From Catellicoccus marimammalium (lineage in GTDB: Bacteria; Bacillota; Bacilli; Lactobacillales; Catellicoccaceae), in assembly GCF_965139335.1 (NCBI RefSeq), contig NZ_CBCSEL010000003.1: a stretch of DNA of 64,000 bases; one strand, given 5' to 3'. Below the pieces are notes generated by a model. That model had not been told where the DNA came from. It did no database searches and worked only from the letters and a program-made list of their open reading frames with translations. The position numbers and the translations under genes are program-made. This document shows positions 58,211-64,000 of this stretch, one piece after another. Position 1 is the stretch's first letter. Each line of letters opens with the position of its first letter.

Positions 58211-58981
58211 CTATTCTTGAGGGTCAAGCGGATGCCAAAACTCAGCTTTGTCCTCACTTTCCATCATCTTGACGAATTTTTCACGCACATCAGGATAAGT
58301 TTTTGCTAAATGAGTCACTAAATGCTTAATTTCTTCTCGTTTTGTTTTCTTATCTACAGGACAAGGATTAAAGATGACCGGTACATTTTTTTCACGTTCT
58401 ACAAAATGAATAATATTTTGCTCATGGACATATAATAATGGACGAATGACGGTAGTTTCTGTTTTTGTTAAATAAGTAACTGGTTTAAAGCTCGCCATTT
58501 CGCCATGGAATAAAAAGTTCATAAAGTAGGTTTCAATCGCATCATCTAAATGGTGTCCTAACGCTACTTTATTATATCCACGTTCTTGACAAGTAGAATA
58601 CAACACACCTCGACGCAAATTTGCACATAAGGAGCATGGATTCTTCTCTTGACGAACATCAAAAACAATTTCTGCAATATCGGTTGGAATGACTTCTAAT
58701 TCATAACCTAAATCTGCACAAAATTCTTTCAATGGCGTTAAATCCATCAAACGATTTGTATCTAACGCTACTGGATGTAATTCAAAATCTTGGAATCCTA
58801 AACGGTTTTGTTCCTTCATAGTATGCAATAAGTAAAATAAAGTAGAACTATCTTTCCCACCGCTCATACCGATAGCGACTTTATCTCCAGGTTCAATCAT
58901 TTTGTATTTTAAAATCGCATCACGGACAGGATTAAACAAACGTTGATTATCTTTCTTTTCAAAACGAACAATTCTTTCCAC
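58211..58981 (-). CDS. TtcA-like tRNA 2-thiolation / PP-loop protein
   Basis: A 256-residue ATP-pyrophosphatase. The PP-loop is GMSGGKDSSTLFY (about 38-50). PCSLCANLRRGVLY carries a CxxC, and NPCPVD supplies a late Cys, the ligands of the Fe-S cluster in TtcA proteins, which make 2-thiocytidine 32 in tRNA. GHHLDDAIET is the metal/ATP-binding block. The start is GTG after GAGGGAAAATT. In Firmicutes, related proteins exist whose exact tRNA target is unproven. Confidence 0.85.
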   Translation of the reverse strand: MERIVRFEKKDNQRLFNPVRDAILKYKMIEPGDKVAIGMSGGKDSSTLFYLLHTMKEQNRLGFQDFELHPVALDTNRLMDLTPLKEFCADLGYELEVIPTDIAEIVFDVRQEKNPCSLCANLRRGVLYSTCQERGYNKVALGHHLDDAIETYFMNFLFHGEMASFKPVTYLTKTETTVIRPLLYVHEQNIIHFVEREKNVPVIFNPCPVDKKTKREEIKHLVTHLAKTYPDVREKFVKMMESEDKAEFWHPLDPQE

Positions 58982-59050
58982 AATTTTCCCTCATTTTCTG
59001 TTTTCTCTTGGTATTTTTTTATTATAGCACATCCAACTCAAAAGTGGCTC

Positions 59051-59764
59051 TTAGTTTCGCATTTCTTCGTATAATTCTTCGATTTCTTCTTTGGTCAGTG
59101 GACGATATTCTCCTTCTTCTAATTGCTCATCTAAAACAATAGGTCCGACTTGTGTTCGTTTCAATGCTGTCACCTTGACTCCTTGAGCTAAAAACATCTT
59201 TTTAATTTGATGTCGTTTCCCTTCTGTTAGATAAACTTTAGCTTCACTTTCTTTTTCGCCACTTTTTTCAATCCATAATTGAGCCGAGCGACAACGTGTT
59301 CCATCTAAAAAAGTAATGCCGTCTAAAAAAGCTTGTTCATCTTTTTTGGTCAATGGGCCATTGACGGTTACTTCATACCATTTTCCCACTTTCGTTTTCG
59401 CTTGGGTACAATGATAACCGAGTCTTCCGTTATTCGTAACGATAATTAATCCTGTCGTATCTTTATCTAAGCGCCCAATGGAAAATCCTTCTTTTATTTT
59501 AGGTAAGTAATCAAAAATCGTTGGATCTTTGGCATCGGTATTCGCCGTGACGACCCCTTTTGGTTTATGTAACATATAGTAATCATGTTGTGGAATTCCA
59601 ATTTCTTTTCCTTCTACTGTCAAGGTGTCAATTCGTCCTTCGATATCATAATTTCCTTCTGTAACCACTTTTCCATTCACGATGACATCTTCATTTTTAA
59701 GCCATTGCTTCATTTGTTTCCGACTTGCTTGTAATTTTTGCTCTAATACTTTATCAACTCTCAT
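59051..59764 (-). CDS. RsuA-family pseudouridine synthase
   Basis: A 237-residue enzyme with an N-terminal S4 RNA-binding domain (about 1-60, RVDKVL..KQWLKNEDVIVNG) and the RsuA/RluB catalytic domain; the catalytic Asp is in GRLDKDTTGLIIVTN. It makes pseudouridine in rRNA, probably 16S U516 as RsuA or 23S as RluB. TGAGGAAAA precedes the ATG. Confidence 0.9.
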   Translation of the reverse strand: MRVDKVLEQKLQASRKQMKQWLKNEDVIVNGKVVTEGNYDIEGRIDTLTVEGKEIGIPQHDYYMLHKPKGVVTANTDAKDPTIFDYLPKIKEGFSIGRLDKDTTGLIIVTNNGRLGYHCTQAKTKVGKWYEVTVNGPLTKKDEQAFLDGITFLDGTRCRSAQLWIEKSGEKESEAKVYLTEGKRHQIKKMFLAQGVKVTALKRTQVGPIVLDEQLEEGEYRPLTKEEIEELYEEMRN

Positions 59765-59778
59765 TTTTCCTCACAAAA

Positions 59779-59801
59779 AAAAGTTGGCTAGGCCAACTTT
59801 T
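59779..59801 (-). terminator. greA terminator
   Basis: AAAAGTTGGC / GCCAACTTTT, a 10-bp perfect stem with an A-run to its left. Confidence 0.85.
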
Positions 59802-59808
59802 CTGTTTA

Positions 59809-60285
59809 TTAATTTTCTACTTTAATAATTTCTACTTTCATTTCGCCACCTGGAGTTGCAATTACCACTTCTTCTCCTAAGTGAGCACCTAATAATGCTT
59901 GAGCGATTGGTGAATCATTAGAAATTTTACCAGCAAATGGATCTGCTTCCGCAGAACCTACGATAGTATAAGTTTCTTCTTCTCCATCTGGTAATTCTTT
60001 AAATGTAACTGTTTTACCTAAAGAAACTTCGTCACTATCTACGCCTTCACTATCAATAATTTGAGCAAAACGAATCATATTTTCTAAAGTTGTAATACGA
60101 CCTTCGACAAAAGCTTGTTCATCTTTTGCAGATTCATATTCAGAGTTTTCTGATAAGTCCCCGTAGCTACGTGCAATTTTAATACGTTCTACGATTTCAG
60201 GACGTTTTTTCATAATTAATTCTTCTAATTCGTTTTCTAATTTTTGTTTTCCTTCTAAAGTCATTGGAAATACTTTTTCTGCCAT
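59809..60285 (-). CDS. greA: Transcription elongation factor GreA
   Basis: A 158-residue factor that frees stalled RNA polymerase by stimulating transcript cleavage. N-terminal coiled coil (about 10-75) with the acidic tip DLSENSEYESAKDEQ, and C-terminal FKBP-like domain ending GGEMKVEIIKVEN. The ATG at 60285 follows AAAGGAGAG; a longer frame upstream has no family similarity. Downstream of mltG, an order common in Firmicutes. Confidence 0.97.
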   Translation of the reverse strand: MAEKVFPMTLEGKQKLENELEELIMKKRPEIVERIKIARSYGDLSENSEYESAKDEQAFVEGRITTLENMIRFAQIIDSEGVDSDEVSLGKTVTFKELPDGEEETYTIVGSAEADPFAGKISNDSPIAQALLGAHLGEEVVIATPGGEMKVEIIKVEN

Positions 60286-60313
60286 GTTTTTCTCTCCTTT
60301 AATAAACAATACA

Positions 60314-60334
60314 AAGTGTGGCAAAGCCACACTT
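60314..60334 (-). terminator. mltG terminator
   Basis: AAGTGTGGC / GCCACACTT with an AAA loop, 7 bp past the mltG stop; the U-tract is weak, so some read-through into greA is likely. Confidence 0.65.
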
Positions 60335-60340
60335 CATATT

Positions 60341-61480
60341 TTACTTATTATTATACCCTTCAATATATTGAGAGCATAGTTTTTCGTGTTCTTCAAATGT
60401 TTTTGCGAAGTAAACTTTTCCAGTCTTAATATCAGCGATGAAATACAAGTAATCACTCTTTTCAGGATATACAACCGCATCAATCGCTGCTTTACTTGGA
60501 TTATTGAATGGTCCTGGTCCAAAGCCTGGATTGATATATAAGTTGTATGGAGATTGTGTTCTTACATCATCTACAGATAAATGAACTTTATGTTCACCCA
60601 TTGCATACGTTACAGAAATATCTGATTGTAAAGGCATTCCTTTTGCAATACGATTGAAGAAAACACCAGCAATCTTACGACGATCTTCTTCGGTTACTCC
60701 TTCTTTTTCAACTAAAGAAGCAAGAGTTAAGACGTGCTGAACCGTTAAGTTTTGTTGCTTAATTGGTTCATAGAATTCTTTCATCACCGTATTCATATTG
60801 CCTAAAATTTCTTCGACAAATTCTTCTAAAGATTCTTTCTTATACAAGTTATAAGTTGCTGGATACAAATATCCTTCAAAGTAATAACGTACTTGATCAA
60901 TCGTTGATTCTTCACTTTGTAATAATTCCGGATATTTTTGTTCCATCTTATTATAGAAGTCACGGTTACGCATTAAGTTTAAAAATTCTTCTTTTGAGAA
61001 ATCTGTTTTCTTCTCAATTAAATCACCGATTTGATCTACGGTATATCCTTCTGGAATCGTTATCGTAGCAATTGGAATTCCACGAGGGTCAGTAGATCCG
61101 CCTTTTTCTAAAGTTGAAACTACTTTTTTCACATCCATGCTTGGAGATAATGCATAATAGCCAGCTTGGAAACCTTTTTTCGCATGTGATTTTGCATAGT
61201 AAGAGAAGACAAATCCAGATTTAACAATCCCTTTATCTTCTAAGATGCTACCGATTTGTTTGGTTGATGAACCCACTGGAATCTCGATTTGATAATCTTT
61301 AGTGTCTTTAGGGTTCATTGCTTCTAACCCTGAATTCCAGTAATTATAAAAAGCAAATCCTAACGCTAAGACACCAATTACTAACGCAATCGCTACAATC
61401 ATAATGATTCGTTTTTTTGGTTCTTGCGTATCTCGTCTTCTAGACGGTTTTGGACTTGGTTTTTTTATTTCTTCTGTCAT
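60341..61480 (-). CDS. mltG: Endolytic murein transglycosylase
   Basis: A 379-residue membrane-bound enzyme that cuts nascent glycan strands. It has a short Lys/Arg-rich cytoplasmic part, one span (about 24-48), a LysM-like region and the YceG domain with the catalytic Glu in ASLVEKEGV and QSDISVTYA, PYNLYINPGFGPGPFNNPS. GGTGAGGTTTATTT precedes the ATG. In Enterococcaceae and streptococci MltG is tied to peripheral wall growth. Confidence 0.95.
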   Translation of the reverse strand: MTEEIKKPSPKPSRRRDTQEPKKRIIMIVAIALVIGVLALGFAFYNYWNSGLEAMNPKDTKDYQIEIPVGSSTKQIGSILEDKGIVKSGFVFSYYAKSHAKKGFQAGYYALSPSMDVKKVVSTLEKGGSTDPRGIPIATITIPEGYTVDQIGDLIEKKTDFSKEEFLNLMRNRDFYNKMEQKYPELLQSEESTIDQVRYYFEGYLYPATYNLYKKESLEEFVEEILGNMNTVMKEFYEPIKQQNLTVQHVLTLASLVEKEGVTEEDRRKIAGVFFNRIAKGMPLQSDISVTYAMGEHKVHLSVDDVRTQSPYNLYINPGFGPGPFNNPSKAAIDAVVYPEKSDYLYFIADIKTGKVYFAKTFEEHEKLCSQYIEGYNNK

Positions 61481-61605
61481 AAATAAACCTCACCTTATCC
61501 TCATTCATTCCTTCTTCTGCTTATAGCACTTTCTTATTATAGCAATACTTATAATTAGTTTCAATTATTGCATGAATCTGTTTTCATTGCAATGAAAAAA
61601 TAAAA

Positions 61606-61633
61606 AAAGAAAGCTTGAAATCAAGCTTTCTTT
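61606..61633 (-). terminator. pgi terminator
   Basis: AAAGAAAGCTTGA / TCAAGCTTTCTTT, a 13-bp perfect stem with an A-run on the left. Confidence 0.85.
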
Positions 61634-61642
61634 CATGGAAAA

Positions 61643-62995
61643 CTATTTATTAAATTTATCTAAACGTTCATTTAATTCTTTAGTTTGTTCTTCAAATCCA
61701 GGTTTTCCTAATAAAGCGAACATGTTGCTCTTATATTTTTCTACTCCTGGTTGGTTGAATGGGTTAATTGCGTTTAAGTAACCTGAAATACCAGCAGCTA
61801 ATTCAAAGAAGTACATCATTTCACCTAATGTACGTTCGCTCATGTCTGCTAAGTTTAAAACAAAGTTTGGTACATCTCCGTCGATGTGAGCTAATAATAC
61901 ACCTTCAAAGGCTTTGTCGTTTACATCGTTCATGTCACGACCTTGTAAGTAAGCTAAGCCATCTAAGTTTTCTTCCATTTCTGGAATCATCATTGATTCA
62001 CGAGGTTGTTCTACGTGTAACACAGTCTCAAAGATGTTACGACGTCCTTCTTGGATGAATTGACCTAATGAGTGTAAATCAGTAGAGAAGTTAGCACTTG
62101 ATGGGTAAATTCCTTTTTGATCTTTACCTTCTGTTTCACCAAATAATTGCTTCCACCATTCGCAGAAGTATTGTAAGCTTGGTTCGTAGTTTACTAATAA
62201 TTCTGTATCTTTACCTTTACGGTATAAGATGTTACGTAATGCAGCGTATTGGTAAGCTTCGTTTTCTTCTAATTTATCGCTCATGTAAGCTGCACGAGCA
62301 TCTGCAGCTCCAGCCATTAATTCATCAATGTTTGCTCCTGAAGCAGCTATTGGTAATAAACCTACTGCAGTAAATACTGAGTAGCGTCCACCAACGTTAT
62401 CAGGAATTACAAATGTTTCCCATCCTTCAGCGTCTGCTTCTACTTTTACTGCTCCACGTTCACGGTCTGTTGTAGCGTAAATACGTTTGTTTGCTTCTTC
62501 TTTACCATATTTTTTCACTAATAATTCTTTGAACACACGGAACGCAATTGCTGGTTCTGTTGTTGTTCCTGATTTAGAAATTACGTTTACAGAGAAGTCT
62601 TTATCTCCAATAATGTCTAATAAATCTTTTAAGTAAGTAGCACTGATGCTGTTTCCTGCAAAGAAGATTTGTGGTGTATCACTATCTTTTAAGTTGTAGA
62701 ATGTGTGGTTTAAGAAATCAATCGCAGCACGAGCTCCTAAGTAAGAACCACCAATTCCGATAACGATTAAGATATCAGAATCTTTTTTAATTTTTTCAGC
62801 TGCTTTTTTAATGCGGTCAAATTCTTCTTTATCGTAGTCCACTGGTAGATCTACCCAACCTAAAAAGTCAGATCCTGGACCTTTTTTCTCACGTAATAAT
62901 TCATGTGCACATGACACTTGTGGTTGCATAAATGCTAATTCTTCATCGCTAATAAAGTTTGCAGATGTTGAATAATCGAATTTAATTTTTGACAT
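61643..62995 (-). CDS. pgi: Glucose-6-phosphate isomerase
   Basis: Interconverts glucose-6-phosphate and fructose-6-phosphate, the substrate of GlmS. At 450 residues it is the usual bacterial length. GIGGSYLGARAAIDF, SKSGTTTEPAIAFR, GGRYSVFTAVGLLPIA and the C-terminal active-site Lys region (GVEKYKSNMF) are present. AAGGAGGAATAAGGA precedes the ATG. Single-gene unit with its own terminator. Confidence 0.97.
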   Translation of the reverse strand: MSKIKFDYSTSANFISDEELAFMQPQVSCAHELLREKKGPGSDFLGWVDLPVDYDKEEFDRIKKAAEKIKKDSDILIVIGIGGSYLGARAAIDFLNHTFYNLKDSDTPQIFFAGNSISATYLKDLLDIIGDKDFSVNVISKSGTTTEPAIAFRVFKELLVKKYGKEEANKRIYATTDRERGAVKVEADAEGWETFVIPDNVGGRYSVFTAVGLLPIAASGANIDELMAGAADARAAYMSDKLEENEAYQYAALRNILYRKGKDTELLVNYEPSLQYFCEWWKQLFGETEGKDQKGIYPSSANFSTDLHSLGQFIQEGRRNIFETVLHVEQPRESMMIPEMEENLDGLAYLQGRDMNDVNDKAFEGVLLAHIDGDVPNFVLNLADMSERTLGEMMYFFELAAGISGYLNAINPFNQPGVEKYKSNMFALLGKPGFEEQTKELNERLDKFNK

Positions 62996-63154
62996 TCCTT
63001 ATTCCTCCTTGAATCGATTAGCTTTTGCTAACTCATTCTACTAAATAGAATAAAATTTTCTCATTCATTTTGCAAGCATTTCCAAAACTTTTCATAGGAA
63101 GTTTAGTTCTTTTTTTCCATTTGTTATAATGAAAAGAAAAAAGGAGCCAAAGTC

Positions 63155-64000
63155 ATGATTTATGATGTAATTATTATTGGTGCTGGTGCTGCTGGATTAT
63201 TTGCCAGTGTAGCTGCCAGTCAAGAAGGTGCTTCTGTCCTTGTCTTAGAGAAGAATAAAAAAGCAGGCAAGAAATTACGCTTAACTGGTGGTGGACGTTG
63301 TAACGTCACTTCTACCCTATCCATCGATGAAATTATTGAAAACATCCCTGGAAATGGGAAGTTTCTTTACAGTACATTTTCACAATTTAACAATCAAGAT
63401 CTATTAACGTTCTTTCCAGAACATCATGTTCCTTTAAAAGAAGAAGACCATGGACGAGTTTTCCCAACTACAGATAAAGCAAGAACGATTGTAGAATGTC
63501 TAGAAAATACCGCTAAAGAGCAAGGAGCAGAATTTAAATTTCAAACCGAGGTCCAAAGTATTCGAGAAGAAAATGGCCTTTGGTATGTTAAAACGGAACA
63601 AGAATCTTTTTGTGCCTATACTTTAATTATTGCCACTGGAGGTTGTACTTATCGTCAAACGGGTTCCACAGGGGATGGTTATCGATTTGCTAAAGGTCAA
63701 GGTCATACTGTAACTCCGTTATATCCAACCGAAGCACCATTAATTAGTGAAGAAGCGTTCATTAAAGATCGTACCCTTCAAGGAATTTCTTTACGAGAAG
63801 TTGCGCTTACGGTTTGGAATGAACAAGGAAAAAAAGTCATCACACATCAACATGACTTATTATTCACGCACTTTGGTTTGTCTGGACCTGCAGCATTGCG
63901 TTGTAGTATGTTTATCAATCAACTATTACGCACACAAAAAGAAGTTATAGTCACCGTAAACTTCCATCCAGAAAAATCAGAAACCGATTGGCAAAAATAT
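63155..64000 (+). CDS. BaiN/HI0933-family FAD-dependent oxidoreductase, 5' part
   Basis: The open reading from ATG 63155 runs off the right edge (282 codons visible). It opens with the FAD-binding IIIGAGAAGLFASVAA, and shows KKAGKKLRLTGGGRCN, PEHHVPLKEEDHGRVFP, ATGGCTYRQTGSTGDGY and LLFTHFGLSGPAAL, the marks of the HI0933/YhiN family. This family includes BaiN, reported to act on bile acid intermediates in clostridia, but most members are of unknown function and widespread. AAAAGGAGCCAAAGTC precedes the ATG. TATAAT at 63125-63130 is a likely -10. Confidence 0.88.
   Translation, partial: MIYDVIIIGAGAAGLFASVAASQEGASVLVLEKNKKAGKKLRLTGGGRCNVTSTLSIDEIIENIPGNGKFLYSTFSQFNNQDLLTFFPEHHVPLKEEDHGRVFPTTDKARTIVECLENTAKEQGAEFKFQTEVQSIREENGLWYVKTEQESFCAYTLIIATGGCTYRQTGSTGDGYRFAKGQGHTVTPLYPTEAPLISEEAFIKDRTLQGISLREVALTVWNEQGKKVITHQHDLLFTHFGLSGPAALRCSMFINQLLRTQKEVIVTVNFHPEKSETDWQKY

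Overview
The window is about 64 kb of low-GC Firmicutes chromosome. Gene content points to Lactobacillales, most likely an Enterococcaceae relative from a vertebrate gut. The pointers are a mevalonate-pathway cluster (mvaS, thiolase, HMG-CoA reductase), NADP-type GapN, Rex, CdaA-CdaR-GlmM, LPXTG pili and a bile salt hydrolase. Two N bases (216 and 1057) suggest a draft assembly. The organism is inferred and was not looked up.

Layout. 1-4.4 kb: a cut-off iron-dependent alcohol dehydrogenase, an SDR that closely resembles clostridial 7-alpha-hydroxysteroid dehydrogenase, two small unknowns, and glmS with two NagR/dre-like operators. 4.4-10.8 kb: nucleoside uptake (nupC), two surface/secreted unknowns, pepT, a Nif3-family protein, trmK and rex. 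10.9-13.3 kb: an ABC-F protein and tmRNA. 13.5-20 kb: a murI-rdgB-yfcE run, a DMT transporter, a PepSY protein, dut and a secreted GH25 lysozyme with four C-terminal repeats. 20-25.7 kb: tRNA-His, tRNA-Thr(CGU), a broken NlpC/P60 gene, a GyrI-like protein, a c-di-AMP receptor-like CBS protein, an orphan RelE-type toxin, and the cdaA-cdaR-glmM operon. 25.8-36.7 kb: pyruvate:ferredoxin oxidoreductase, an MFS transporter, ahpC-ahpF, an RNase Z-like enzyme, gapN and a thioredoxin-type arsC. 36.7-44.5 kb: tRNA-Thr(GGU), a degenerate Nudix protein, an S1 RNA-binding protein, cyclophilin, a large zinc-ribbon membrane protein and the mevalonate cluster. 44.5-49 kb: a lipid kinase, bile salt hydrolase, rlmN, small unknowns, a GcvH-like lipoyl protein and a Spx/ArsC-family protein. 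49.1-55.9 kb: a five-gene sortase/pilus operon. 56-64 kb: a TDT transporter, CorA, TtcA, an RsuA-type pseudouridine synthase, greA, mltG, pgi and the start of a BaiN/HI0933-family flavoprotein.

How the genes work together. Cell-wall precursor supply (glmS, glmM, murI), its c-di-AMP control (cdaA/cdaR, CbpB-like) and wall remodelling (lysozyme, mltG) are spread across the first two thirds. Redox and carbon genes (rex, PFOR, gapN, ahpCF, alcohol dehydrogenase) fit a fermentative organism that meets oxygen. BSH plus a 7-alpha-HSDH-like enzyme suggests both deconjugation and oxidation of bile acids.

The most distinctive accessory locus is the pilus operon. It encodes a class C sortase, a class A-like sortase, a signal-peptidase-like protein with no visible Ser/Lys dyad, a large adhesin and a major pilin. 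I found no CRISPR array, prophage or intact insertion sequence.
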